Assembly (NCBI RefSeq): GCF_018448885.1
Contig: NZ_RCWB01000038.1
Span: forward strand, 1 to 46,183
Length of the DNA stretch: 46,183 nucleotides
Direction of reading: 5' to 3'
DNA from: Photorhabdus caribbeanensis
Lineage (GTDB): Bacteria > Pseudomonadota > Gammaproteobacteria > Enterobacterales > Enterobacteriaceae
Part shown: in pieces, positions 1 through 9,072 of the stretch
How the letters are laid out: the number at the start of each line of letters is the position of its first letter
Position numbering within the stretch: position 1 is the stretch's first letter
Position numbers and translations under genes: made by a program
The notes under the pieces: generated by a model
What the model was told of the DNA's origin: nothing
Database searches by the model: none
What the model saw: the letters and a program-made list of their open reading frames with translations, nothing else

Positions 1-119
1 CACATCGGGGTTTTAGGTTCGCACGGGTGAGTGCAGTGGGACAAAGTGGCTCTTTAACAGGTTGTTATTAAAGAAAAAATCCCGGCCAAAAAGTATGGTC
101 GTGTCGGGGCAGTCCCTAA
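1..119. other. Left-edge sequence without a supported gene
   Basis: All three forward frames carry stops here. The TAA at 117-119 directly precedes the DPLGLAG motif of the Rhs tip. I see no upstream Rhs core in any forward frame, so the tip is detached from its parent protein, or the parent has been rearranged away. No RNA gene or clear promoter is visible. Confidence 0.5.
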
Positions 120-461
120 GACCCGTTAGGGTTGGCCGGATGTAATGCTGTCAAAGCAAAAAGTAGGAATGATGCTATCCGTCGAGCAAAAAAACATGCG
201 CAAGTTCCTAGAAATTCAAGAGGCGGTCAAGATATTGGAATTGATGAATTGAATGCAAGTAGCCGTGGGGATAATTGGGGCAAAATGAAGGCTGAAGGTG
301 GTAAAAAATTAGGTCGCCGCAATCCCAATGGCAAAAACAGTTGGTTTGAACATCCAGACGGTCATCCTGACGCTGGACAACCAGGTATTCCAGAACATCA
401 CTCCGGAGGGCATATACATGCAGTAGATCCGAAGGGAATTGAGAATATTTTTGTATGGTAA
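120..461 (+). pseudogene. Orphan Rhs C-terminal toxin tip (DPLGLAG junction plus variable domain)
   Basis: From 120 the frame reads DPLGLAGC. DPLGLA is the conserved end of the Rhs core, after which the variable C-terminal toxin begins. About 107 residues follow, basic at first and then rich in His, Asp and Gly, with HPDGHPDAG and EHHSGGHIHA, a pattern compatible with a metal-dependent nuclease. I cannot assign a toxin family. A stop lies directly upstream (117-119), so the toxin domain has no core, signal or ATG. The first possible initiator is TTG at 132, with no convincing ribosome binding site. This fits a displaced Rhs tip, kept downstream of an rhs gene as a recombination reserve. The ORF ends 16 bases before the probable immunity gene. 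Rhs origin is well supported; toxin activity is inferred. Confidence 0.7.
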
Positions 462-477
462 TAAGGTGACCACATAT

Positions 478-1083
478 ATGTATATAGAAAAATTAATTAA
501 ATATCCTTTTCCTGAATGGGCAAACGTTTTTACTGACGTAAATAAATTAATCATTGAACCATATTGTATCTGCTATCAATACAATGTTACTCAGAACGGT
601 TATGGACCTTACGGTTTCCTTACTGATATAGCTCAAAAAATAATATCCAGCATATTCAATGAGCTGTGTTTTTTTGACTCTACAATCAATTCATTGAAGA
701 AATGTGAAAATATTAATAAAGATGGAATATATCTTTATGGAGAAAACAGTGAAAATGAAAAAATAATGAATGAGGTTTATAATTACAGTCACATTATATT
801 AAAAAATAAATTTAGAGAGAAAAAAGGTTTACCTCCTATTTCTTTACCTTTAAAACCTGTTCTTTTAGAACTCTATGAAGATAATTTGTATCGCTCTGAA
901 AAGGTTAATGAATTAATAAGACGTGACTGTGGTTTTATTATTAGTGATTTTTATATGCCTGAATCAGGTAAAACATTAATTGTCTTTAAACCTGAGCTAT
1001 GGGATGAAATAGTACTGCTTTTTGAAAAAGAAAAAATATTATTTGTAGAACTTGATTCATTCAATCTTCTTAAGGCGTGGTAA
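478..1083 (+). CDS. Probable immunity protein for the Rhs tip
   Basis: This is a 201-residue AT-rich ORF, probably cytosolic, with no signal peptide or membrane segment. I recognise no family. ATG 478 is chosen because an AAGGTGA ribosome binding site lies at 465-471 region, a few bases upstream; the longer in-frame TTG start at 439 lies inside the toxin ORF and has no such site. The gene starts 16 bases after the Rhs tip stop, in the usual position for a cognate immunity gene, and ends just before a strong terminator. Composition is much more AT-rich than the toxin operon downstream, as is common for immunity genes. The role rests on position alone; a hypothetical protein of other function is possible. 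Confidence 0.6.
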   Translation: MYIEKLIKYPFPEWANVFTDVNKLIIEPYCICYQYNVTQNGYGPYGFLTDIAQKIISSIFNELCFFDSTINSLKKCENINKDGIYLYGENSENEKIMNEVYNYSHIILKNKFREKKGLPPISLPLKPVLLELYEDNLYRSEKVNELIRRDCGFIISDFYMPESGKTLIVFKPELWDEIVLLFEKEKILFVELDSFNLLKAW

Positions 1084-1096
1084 TTATATAATGTAG

Positions 1097-1140
1097 AAGC
1101 CGGAAAGATCCCCGTGATCTTTCCGGCTTTGTTATTTTTA
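1097..1140 (+). terminator. Intrinsic terminator after the immunity gene
   Basis: A perfect 14-bp stem (1097-1110 with 1116-1129) closes a five-base loop CCCGT and is followed by a T-rich tail. It lies 13 bases after the stop of the immunity gene and marks the end of the Rhs tip/immunity unit. Confidence 0.9.
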
Positions 1141-1160
1141 TACTGTAATGCTCCGTAAAC

Positions 1161-1272
1161 GGTAAACGTCCGGTCATCTCACCTTGTTCTTCCTCCCTGT
1201 CCCATGCACGCTACCGTTTCCTTATCTTCACCTGGAGACTGACACCATGAGCCGTAGCCGATATACCCCGGA
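1161..1272 (+). repeat. IS66 left-end direct repeat, copy 1
   Basis: These 112 bases, up to and including the first codons of tnpA, recur at 1627-1738 with a few substitutions. This copy leads into the complete tnpA. Confidence 0.9.
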
Positions 1273-1549
1273 GCAAAAACAGCAACATGTGACCCAATGG
1301 CGCCACAGTGACCTGACCCGAAAACAGTATTGCGAACAGCATCAGCTGAGTTTTTCCTCTTTCCGCGACTGGATTGCCGACAGTCACAAAATGCGCCAAC
1401 CTCTCAGCCAGACACTGCCCGCCCTCTTGCCGGTTTCACTCCAGCCTGACGACGCGCCCACCGTCACCCTGCATACCCCAGACGGCTATGCCATCGCCTG
1501 TCCATTGACGCTGTTGCCTGACGTGATGCGGGTACTGGCCCGATGCTGA
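1247..1549 (+). CDS. tnpA: IS66-family accessory protein TnpA
   Basis: A 100-residue protein opening MSRSRYTPEQK, typical of the small first ORF of IS66 elements. Residues 5-45 look like a helix-turn-helix (QYCEQHQLSFSSFRDW), so a DNA-binding role in transposition is expected. ATG 1247 follows a CTGGAG site and matches the usual family start; an upstream in-frame start at 1184 lacks this. The stop overlaps the tnpB start (ATGCTGA), the usual coupling in IS66. The protein looks intact, but its partners are missing. Confidence 0.85.
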   Translation: MSRSRYTPEQKQQHVTQWRHSDLTRKQYCEQHQLSFSSFRDWIADSHKMRQPLSQTLPALLPVSLQPDDAPTVTLHTPDGYAIACPLTLLPDVMRVLARC

Positions 1550-1629
1550 AACCGCAACAGCTCTTTCTGGTGCGAGAGCCCGTCGACATGCGCCGGGGCA
1601 TTGATGCCCTGACCCAGCATCTGGAGGGT
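1543..1629 (+). pseudogene. tnpB: IS66 tnpB, 5' stub
   Basis: About 28 codons are preserved, with the family signature LVREPVDMRRGIDAL. The reading then runs at about 1627 into a second copy of the IS left end, so roughly three quarters of TnpB (usually about 115 residues) is lost. It begins inside the tnpA stop. Not functional. Confidence 0.85.
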
Positions 1630-1738
1630 AAACGTCCGGTCATCTCACCTTGTTCTTCCTCTCCGGCCCATGCACGCTACTGCTTCCTTATCTTCACCTG
1701 GAGACTGACACCATGAGCCGTAGCCGATATACCCCGGA
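1627..1738 (+). repeat. IS66 left-end direct repeat, copy 2 (truncated)
   Basis: A second copy of 1161-1272, including the ribosome binding site and the first nine codons of tnpA, breaks off at about 1739 into unrelated DNA. It probably arose from a nested insertion or an internal deletion between IS66 copies. Confidence 0.85.
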
Positions 1739-1833
1739 ACATTACGAACCTTTTGCGACACCTTCTTTTCAACGAGGTTCGTCAGCGGTCTGAGAAGGGA
1801 CATTTCGCCCCTTCTGTTATTTCTGGTGCTACC

Positions 1834-4800
1834 TTAGAGCAGCGATGGCACCAGCATCGCTTGCGAAGCCTGACGAATTTGCGGCAAGTGCTCGCGGGCA
1901 CCGCCGGTATCAGGGAACGAGGCCATAGCCCCGCTTAGCTTCGTCAGGCTCGGCCCTTCTACGTCCGGGACAGAGGCAACGGCATGAGCTGTGATGACGG
2001 GTTGCTTACTAGCCCAAGACAGTTCCATCAGACCTTCCTTGGTGTAACCCCGTTGGGTAAAGCCCTCGACCAGGTGGTCCACGTTGATCACCGACGAGGA
2101 ACCTTCCAGCTCGATTTGCAGATGCCGATGGGCCATAGCTTGGTTGCCAAATACCTGACGCACCACCACGGTTGTTCCGTTGCTGGAATCGGTTAACATC
2201 AAGTCGTCATCGTGGCGATTCACCAGGATGCTCTCCGGATCAGCCAACGGTAGGATCAGGCGGTCCAGGGCCTGGCCCCGGTCGTCGTTATCGATGATGA
2301 CTGTACGGTAATGGGACCACATCGCCTTGCTGAGGCGGTAGGTATCTTTATTAGCTCCGCCATGCAGCACTACGCTGTCGACACCGGCAATGACCGGTGG
2401 CGTCAGATCATCTTTGCTGCCGCCAACTCCTCCGCCTTGAAGCAGAAGGGACGAGCCGACGCGCTCCACGCCCGTAAACCTGTTGAGCATCTGCGCGTTG
2501 CCATCCTTGATCTGATACAGCGCCTGAGTCATCGGGCTGTACACATATGCCGCCTTCTCGTTGGCGGCGATCCCCACGAAGCGTAGATTATTCGAGACAG
2601 GGATGCCATTACCCGAAAATATCTGGCCGCTGCCGATATCGAACCAGCCTAGTTCCTTGTTGTCCTGCAAGGTTAGTATCCCTTTGGCCTGCCATTGGTC
2701 AGCGAGTTTGGTGAGCGCCTGTGGCAGTTGGGTCACGTTGTTTTGTTGCCAGCTTTTGTCAACGCCAACTAGCTGCAACTCGCCGTTGTTGGTTCGTAGC
2801 AAGATCTCGCCCTTGACCGTAATCAGGCGTATGCCGGTATCGACCTGTTGCGCCGCCTTGAGATGCAACTCAGGCGTTAACTCACTGGCCGCAGGAAGTT
2901 GCGCCGAGGCGCTAAGCATCTGGCCGGTGCTGCCAAAAGCTGCGGCTAACGCATTCGCGGTCATGGCTGGTTGGCGATACAGCTTACCGCTTTCGGGCTC
3001 GAAGAGACGCGCGGAGGTGCCATCTGTTTCGAATCCCAAAAATTGCAACGACTTACCCAACAGTGCCGCCGAAGCCGCCACCACTTGGCCGTTGTGGTAC
3101 CACACCGGCAGTAGGTTTTTGCCGTCGGCGCCCTTGATCCCGAACACGGCCAGAGTGGTGCTGCGGTCGGTGATATTAGCCAGATCTTGCCACCAGTGGG
3201 TACGCCCCTTGAGCCAATGCTCGTTGACCGCCTCGTAATTAAGCTGCCCCTGCGCATCGAGCCGGGCCACACGACCATCCTCGGTGATGGCGAGCAGGCT
3301 ACCGTTCAGGTTGACCAGATTAGCCAACGCTGGAGTGCTGATGCGTAATGCACTGGGATGGCTGGCGTCGAGAACAGTCTGGCCGGGACCTTCCTGGCGG
3401 AACAGGGCCTTCTGTTCCTTGCTGTAGAAGAAGAATACTTCTGTACCCGCAGGGTGGGGAATGCTGCCCGCCAATACGAGATCAGCCGGGATCGGCCAGG
3501 CACTGCGAGCCTGTTCGTGCGCTTCAAAGTGCAAGGTCTGATCCGCCGGAGGCGCCAGATTCGGTTTGATCAGCGTACCGTCGCCGGTGCGTATCCAGTA
3601 GCGGTGCGCCACGCCAGTCGCATCTACGCCAAATACCGTGACCAGCGCCGCACTGGTCGGCTGGATCAGCCGTGCGTCCAGCGTATACGCCGGAGTTTCA
3701 CGTTTGATGCTATTGTTCTCGTAGCCCTGGAGTATGGCTTTGAGTTCATCACCATGTCGGCCGGTACGTGCCGAAAGCTGGAGTAGCGCATCATCACCTA
3801 CTGCGCTGACCAACTCCATTCGGTCATCGAGGAGCCGATAGCTCAGTTCAGCTTCCTTCCCTTTTAGCTGATAACGGCGAGCCAGATAAACCGCATCCCC
3901 TTCTTGCCATAACCGACTGATCTGGCCTGCACTCTGGTTAAACCAGGGCTCAAATTGTGCGTCGATCTGTCCGGTGGGGATGTCTACCCGCCACGCCGCA
4001 GCGTTGTCGGCATCGTAGAAATAGGCATGGTCGCCCATCACCGCACCCAGTTGGGCATGTCTGGCCTGTTCGTGGGGGGTGTCGGTGAACAGCATCCTAT
4101 TGTTGGCCACGTCGTAGAATGCTCGACCAACATCACGCCCATTGCGGTTGTAGTTCTCCACCACCACATACTGCCCGTGCAACTGATGTGCTTTGGCTAG
4201 ATCACTCAGGTGCTGCTCGATTTGCTGGCCGGGCACCTGCCACTTGCTCGCATCTTCGCTTACCACCTCAGTTGTCAGTCTGGCGAAGTCAACTTCGCGT
4301 ACTTCGCCCTTGCGGTTGACCACCAGCACTTGCTCTTTCCAGTCTGAATCGAGTTCGACCACCACTCCACCAACTACCAGTCGGTTCTTCGATACACTGA
4401 TACTGTCACTGGCAAGCTGGCTGCTGTCGATGATCCAGCGCGATGGCGCACTGCCGTCCGGGTTATTCAGGGCGTCTCTTGTGAGCTTCACGCTGGCGCC
4501 CTCGTTCAGCCCAATGAGGTACTCACCACCTGCGCCCTTGATCTCGTAATGCAGGTAGCCATGTAATTCCTTGGGTAGCTCGGGCACTATCAGTTGTCGG
4601 TTGCGCTGGTCGAGCATCACTTCGATTGGGGTCGCCACATACTCTTGATGAATCCTACGAATCGTCACCTCCCCCGGAAAGATATAGAAGTCGTAGTCGA
4701 ATCGTTTGTCCTCTTCGAGCCTGCGAATCACATCGAAACCGGCATCATGACGTGTAGTCGCGCCAGGAAGCTGCATGTATTCGTAACTGATGAAGGATTT

Positions 4801-7800
4801 AGGGGTACCCGGCAAGATCAGAACATTGCTGTCGCTGTGGTCGAGTCTGTGGGAAACGTCCTTGTAACCGATTCCACTGCGCACCTCGATCGCTTGGCTG
4901 CGGTCATGGACCATCTTTGGAAAGTCGCCGATCCAGAAGAAATAATTGATTCTTCCTGAGCCGGTAGAGCCCGAATGGGTACGGTAAATATACTGACTGT
5001 CGAAGTCGATCTGGCTCTTGCGTAGATCCAGGGTTTTGATCACAGCCCCGGGTAGGGGAACCAGCACTTTCTTCTCGTTGTCATACCGATAGCCATTACC
5101 CTTGTAAGCATTGTCGAGCGTGTTGAAGTAACGGCCTACTGCCTTAGCATCTTCGGCGACTGCACCGAAGGCTTGCGCTAGTGCCGTAAAGCCTACCGCA
5201 AGCCCACCAAGGATCACACCAGCCCCACCGAGTACTGCCCCGGCTGTCGAGGCACCCATCAACCCGGCGCCCACCCCGGCGGTACCGGTGACGAAGCTGG
5301 CCGAATCGAACGCTAACTGAGTACCGAATACGGCCTTCTGCACATCGTTCTCAGCGTGGGCCAGCTCATAAGCATCCAGACCGACCATAGCGCCGCCAAA
5401 CAGCACCCCGGCGCCTTCGCTAACGGTGTGGCCTAGGTTAGCAGCAAAGCCCTTAAACGAGGTTTCGGCAGCCATCACTTCACTGCGCAGCGCCGTGCGC
5501 ACCAGCGCAGTGACCTTGGCTATATCCTGCACGCTACCATGAGCCATCTGGACAAAGTTGAGGTAGCTGTGGACCTTGAGCGCAGTGGCTAGATCAGGCG
5601 AAGCGATCCCACGTGCCGCATCGTTGCGGTTCTTGTCGGCAAACCATTGGATCAGCGTCTGTATCGCAAACCCGGCGTTCAGCCCATCAACTGGAGCTGC
5701 CTCGCCGACACTGTTTTTTGGCCGTATCTGGCCATGTTCGAAGATAAAATGTTGGCTTAGAGTGAGCATATGTTCATCAACGAAGCGGCGGAATTCGGTA
5801 AAGGTGGCATCGCCGCTGCTCACCCAACGGGTCTCCTCGGGTTGGTCGCGATTGATGAACTGGACTCGGTAGCGGCCTTCGCCTTGGTCTTCGGTATTAC
5901 TAATCACTGGCATCCAGCGCTGGTCAAGGTTGTTTTCTTGGGCGAGCTGTGTACTAGCCTCGGCGAACCTTGCTCCCCACTGTTCGGCATCGAGGGTCAC
6001 TAATGTAGTGTGCAACCGAGCGTCCTTGGCAATCCGTATCTGGGCATTGACTGCTTGCTCAACCTGCCGACGTTGTTCTATGACTGTGGTTAGTTCATCA
6101 GGGCGAGTCAGGTCTGACACGTTCAGGCCGTTACCCACCGGCACTTCTGCCATCTTGTTGGCATCGATCTCCACCAAGTTGAAGATAGGAGTCAACTCGC
6201 CGCCAGGCGAACCGTAGTAGGCGGCCAGTTTGCGTCCCACTAAGTGATTCTTCATGGCCTGTAAAAAGCTGCTTGTATTATTGAAGGCAAAAATCCCGAC
6301 ATTTGGGTCATAGAAATAGTAACGGTGTCCTTCGGGTCCGACCGTACTTCCCACCATCATCGAGTGATTTGGGGTATTGAGCGCGAACGTTGAGGTCTTG
6401 GGCGTCTTTTTCAACAGGGAAACCACTTCGGACAGTTTAAACTGTCCCCTTGCTGTTGACGCCTGTACGGCCTCAATATTATTAGAGTGTAGTTTGATCA
6501 GGCTGTTTTTCAGCAGTGTGGAACTACCTGCGTGGGGATCGGCGGCAGCCAAAAAGAGTTTTTCCACCAGATTGTTGATACCCGCTTCTCCGCTGTTAGT
6601 CAGCGCCACCGCCATCGCTCTGACCAAGGGATAGCAACGGCCGCCGGATTTGTCGCCGACCAGCGACAGGTAAAAGTCCTGTGGCGCCAGACGGTCGAAG
6701 CTACTACCGATGCGATGAAAATCCTCGCTGTACACTGCCGCCCACTGCAATACCTTATCGATGTATTCTGCTTGACTGGTTTCAGTGATGTGAGCGCTTA
6801 AGGCACCTTGTTGTTTGGGAGTGAGCTGGCCTTTGAGAAACAGGATCTTCATTTCCAGAGCCGACATCCTGTCGTACATCCCGGGGATGTTGATATCGCG
6901 GAAGTTACGCTGACCATCGGTAAACGCGGTGCCGTGCACACGATGTTGGTAAGTTTCGGCGATCGCATAACGCTCGCCCACGCTACTGGTATGTTCCGGT
7001 CCACTGTTCTGGACGGGTGTATTGTCGATCCGCACCACGGCAGCCATGCCGTCCTTGGACTTGATCTGCTGCCATAACCAGCTTTGTTCGGCGAAGCCTG
7101 CTTCACGCAGAACCGTATCGTATTGCGCTTTGTAATACTCCAGAGTGATATTGATCTGTTTTATCTGTTGATTAATCAGGTCGTGCTGAGAGCTAGTGCG
7201 CCGTTCCTCATAAAGTTTGTCTCGCTTGTCTGCCAACTGTTTGGTATCAGCGTTCATCTTGTCGTAAACTTCGGCGCGTAGTTTGCTCCATGCAGCAATT
7301 GCAGGATGATCAGGAGAAAACTCACCCTCTGTGTATACACCATCGGTGATCCCTTCGACTGATACCCCGAATTGGGCAGCTACTTTTTTTAGTCGTTGGT
7401 GAATCTGTTCACGGTAAGTGACGAACTGAGTTTGGTTGCGTTCAATCACTTGACTGTCTGCGACTTGAATCGAGAGTGGCTCCTCGTTGTCGCGTAACTT
7501 TAGCCGAAGTATCTGGCCGTCTTGCCGATACTCTTGGCGCTGGAGCGCCAACTGCCATTCGTCATTGACGTACTGCATGTATGCCACGGCGAGACCTTCG
7601 GTGGTGGCAGCTACCTGGTAATCTTTGTAGTCCACGGCCATTACCACGTTATCGTATAGCAGCGAACTGTTGATTCGACCGTCGTGGTAGACCCGGTAGG
7701 TATTGGCATCGAGGTTGGTCACTATTACCGAACCGCCCGATAGTGTTCCGGTAAACAGAAAGCTTCCTGCGATCGCATGTTTAGGAATGTCTATGTAGGC

Positions 7801-9006
7801 TGGTGACGCATTGGCTTGGTTGGCGCTGTCGTAGCCGAGAAAATACGCGGGTATGCTGTTAGCGCCTTCTGTTGCTACATCATTATTAGCGCTTCGATCG
7901 GTGTAGTCGAGCTCGTACAAGCCTGATCCGATTTTCACTAGCTGGACGTTCCCTTCTGCCGGGAGGTTCCCCGACCTGATCAATGTCTCGGCATTGATGA
8001 TGTTGGATTTGGCGAACAACACAGGATCGGCGGCGAACTGATGGATATCGGCGCTGCCCCGACGAGGCTCAGAATCGCCATTCATGGGCACCAGCTTCCC
8101 TTTGAGTTCACTATCCCGTAGCGCTTGTGAGAGCAGCGCCGGGTTGTGTACATCGTATCCGCGCGTCTGCAAAGTATGCGCCAGAGCCTTCTCGATCGGA
8201 ATATCGGTCAGCAAGGACTGTGCACCTGCTGCCGCAATCAGTTGTGCTCGGGACTGACCATGACTGCTCGATCCGCCCGCGGCCGTTTCAGAGTAGGAAA
8301 TGCCTTTGCCCACGCGATACATACCAGTTGGAGTGTGTTCGACAAAGGCTGTCGCCGGTAACAGTTCGTTAAGCTTTTTACTGATAGTTTGGGCATGCTC
8401 GATCCCGGCTCTGGAAAGGTAGATCACGGCTTGGTCGGTACGGCTGCCCAGATTTTTCGGCCCCATGATCTTGGCTTGTTCCAGCCAGCCGCGATTGTCA
8501 TCATTGAACAATTGGGTCAATGCCCGGGCAAGCAAGTTGAAATGCACCTTGCTAACGTTGATGGTCAGCCGCGCACCAAGCTTGCCGCGGGCGCCATAAC
8601 GTTGCGCAAAATCCTTGGGCAGCATCCGGAAAGCTTCGGCATTGCCCAAGGCGTCATCAGTTTGCGAAGACAGAGCCGTTTTCTCATTGCCTTGTACCAA
8701 GATGTCGACCGTCGTGGTGCGTGTCGCCAGGGTCTTGATATAACTGACAAATGCCTGTTGCTCGCCTTTGTCGAGGCTACTGATGCCAACTGGCCTGTCA
8801 TGACTGTAGCGCCGGTACGCGCTGCCCTCCAGCGTCTGTTCTAGCGTTTTCTGTTGCTGGAGTAGTTGGGGGCTCCATTTGCGACCGTTTTCACGGAACC
8901 CCTTCTTGATCTCTTGGACCAGCGTTTGGATTTTCGGTTTGCTTCTCATCTCTTTAAAGGTGGCCTGCGCAGATGCAAGCAGCGACTGGTAGCTATTACT
9001 GGGCAT
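1834..9006 (-). CDS. mcf2: Mcf2-type insecticidal toxin
   Basis: A 2390-residue exported toxin of the Makes-caterpillars-floppy family; Photorhabdus Mcf2 is, from memory, about 2388 residues. Residues about 75-270 resemble HrmA/HopA1, the published hallmark of Mcf2. A coiled-coil-like stretch lies near 590-650. Residues about 780-930 form a papain-fold protease-like domain with Cys791 (GGRCYP), His881 (PNHSMMVG) and Asp900 (FYDPN), the likely self-processing protease of this family. Gly/Ala-rich hydrophobic helices at about 1200-1285 mark a TcdA/TcdB-like translocation domain. A long beta-rich region follows. One degenerate RTX-like repeat (HGGANKDTY, near 2213) lies close to the C-terminus, fitting type I export. 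There is no signal peptide. The start follows an AAGGAGAA site. The gene is last in an operon with its probable exporter, 66 bases after the second ABC gene. It may help the bacterium kill insect cells. Confidence 0.9.
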   Translation of the reverse strand: MPSNSYQSLLASAQATFKEMRSKPKIQTLVQEIKKGFRENGRKWSPQLLQQQKTLEQTLEGSAYRRYSHDRPVGISSLDKGEQQAFVSYIKTLATRTTTVDILVQGNEKTALSSQTDDALGNAEAFRMLPKDFAQRYGARGKLGARLTINVSKVHFNLLARALTQLFNDDNRGWLEQAKIMGPKNLGSRTDQAVIYLSRAGIEHAQTISKKLNELLPATAFVEHTPTGMYRVGKGISYSETAAGGSSSHGQSRAQLIAAAGAQSLLTDIPIEKALAHTLQTRGYDVHNPALLSQALRDSELKGKLVPMNGDSEPRRGSADIHQFAADPVLFAKSNIINAETLIRSGNLPAEGNVQLVKIGSGLYELDYTDRSANNDVATEGANSIPAYFLGYDSANQANASPAYIDIPKHAIAGSFLFTGTLSGGSVIVTNLDANTYRVYHDGRINSSLLYDNVVMAVDYKDYQVAATTEGLAVAYMQYVNDEWQLALQRQEYRQDGQILRLKLRDNEEPLSIQVADSQVIERNQTQFVTYREQIHQRLKKVAAQFGVSVEGITDGVYTEGEFSPDHPAIAAWSKLRAEVYDKMNADTKQLADKRDKLYEERRTSSQHDLINQQIKQINITLEYYKAQYDTVLREAGFAEQSWLWQQIKSKDGMAAVVRIDNTPVQNSGPEHTSSVGERYAIAETYQHRVHGTAFTDGQRNFRDINIPGMYDRMSALEMKILFLKGQLTPKQQGALSAHITETSQAEYIDKVLQWAAVYSEDFHRIGSSFDRLAPQDFYLSLVGDKSGGRCYPLVRAMAVALTNSGEAGINNLVEKLFLAAADPHAGSSTLLKNSLIKLHSNNIEAVQASTARGQFKLSEVVSLLKKTPKTSTFALNTPNHSMMVGSTVGPEGHRYYFYDPNVGIFAFNNTSSFLQAMKNHLVGRKLAAYYGSPGGELTPIFNLVEIDANKMAEVPVGNGLNVSDLTRPDELTTVIEQRRQVEQAVNAQIRIAKDARLHTTLVTLDAEQWGARFAEASTQLAQENNLDQRWMPVISNTEDQGEGRYRVQFINRDQPEETRWVSSGDATFTEFRRFVDEHMLTLSQHFIFEHGQIRPKNSVGEAAPVDGLNAGFAIQTLIQWFADKNRNDAARGIASPDLATALKVHSYLNFVQMAHGSVQDIAKVTALVRTALRSEVMAAETSFKGFAANLGHTVSEGAGVLFGGAMVGLDAYELAHAENDVQKAVFGTQLAFDSASFVTGTAGVGAGLMGASTAGAVLGGAGVILGGLAVGFTALAQAFGAVAEDAKAVGRYFNTLDNAYKGNGYRYDNEKKVLVPLPGAVIKTLDLRKSQIDFDSQYIYRTHSGSTGSGRINYFFWIGDFPKMVHDRSQAIEVRSGIGYKDVSHRLDHSDSNVLILPGTPKSFISYEYMQLPGATTRHDAGFDVIRRLEEDKRFDYDFYIFPGEVTIRRIHQEYVATPIEVMLDQRNRQLIVPELPKELHGYLHYEIKGAGGEYLIGLNEGASVKLTRDALNNPDGSAPSRWIIDSSQLASDSISVSKNRLVVGGVVVELDSDWKEQVLVVNRKGEVREVDFARLTTEVVSEDASKWQVPGQQIEQHLSDLAKAHQLHGQYVVVENYNRNGRDVGRAFYDVANNRMLFTDTPHEQARHAQLGAVMGDHAYFYDADNAAAWRVDIPTGQIDAQFEPWFNQSAGQISRLWQEGDAVYLARRYQLKGKEAELSYRLLDDRMELVSAVGDDALLQLSARTGRHGDELKAILQGYENNSIKRETPAYTLDARLIQPTSAALVTVFGVDATGVAHRYWIRTGDGTLIKPNLAPPADQTLHFEAHEQARSAWPIPADLVLAGSIPHPAGTEVFFFYSKEQKALFRQEGPGQTVLDASHPSALRISTPALANLVNLNGSLLAITEDGRVARLDAQGQLNYEAVNEHWLKGRTHWWQDLANITDRSTTLAVFGIKGADGKNLLPVWYHNGQVVAASAALLGKSLQFLGFETDGTSARLFEPESGKLYRQPAMTANALAAAFGSTGQMLSASAQLPAASELTPELHLKAAQQVDTGIRLITVKGEILLRTNNGELQLVGVDKSWQQNNVTQLPQALTKLADQWQAKGILTLQDNKELGWFDIGSGQIFSGNGIPVSNNLRFVGIAANEKAAYVYSPMTQALYQIKDGNAQMLNRFTGVERVGSSLLLQGGGVGGSKDDLTPPVIAGVDSVVLHGGANKDTYRLSKAMWSHYRTVIIDNDDRGQALDRLILPLADPESILVNRHDDDLMLTDSSNGTTVVVRQVFGNQAMAHRHLQIELEGSSSVINVDHLVEGFTQRGYTKEGLMELSWASKQPVITAHAVASVPDVEGPSLTKLSGAMASFPDTGGAREHLPQIRQASQAMLVPSLL

Positions 9007-9072
9007 GATGGTTCTCCTTAGGAAAGTCCTACTTTGATATTTACGGATTACAACGCTTCATAAATGGCTGGG

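Larger units (their letters stand above)
1155..1739 (+). mobile_element. Truncated IS66-family element, left end duplicated
   Basis: The segment holds an IS66-type left end, tnpA, the first codons of tnpB, then a second copy of the left end that breaks off shortly after a second tnpA start. The probable outer edge is GTAAACGG at 1155. The rest of tnpB, tnpC and the right end are absent, so the element cannot move by itself. It lies between the Rhs tip unit and the 3' end of the toxin operon. Target-site duplications are not visible. Confidence 0.75.

Noticed and set aside
309-554. 81-codon minus-strand ORF over the Rhs tip/immunity junction
   Set aside because: It is antisense to two better supported frames and has no motif.
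1744-1815. Inverted repeats ACGAACC/GGTTCGT and AGAAGGG/CCCTTCT after the toxin gene, as terminators
   Set aside because: Neither is followed by a T run in the direction of transcription; they may form structure but are not convincing intrinsic terminators.
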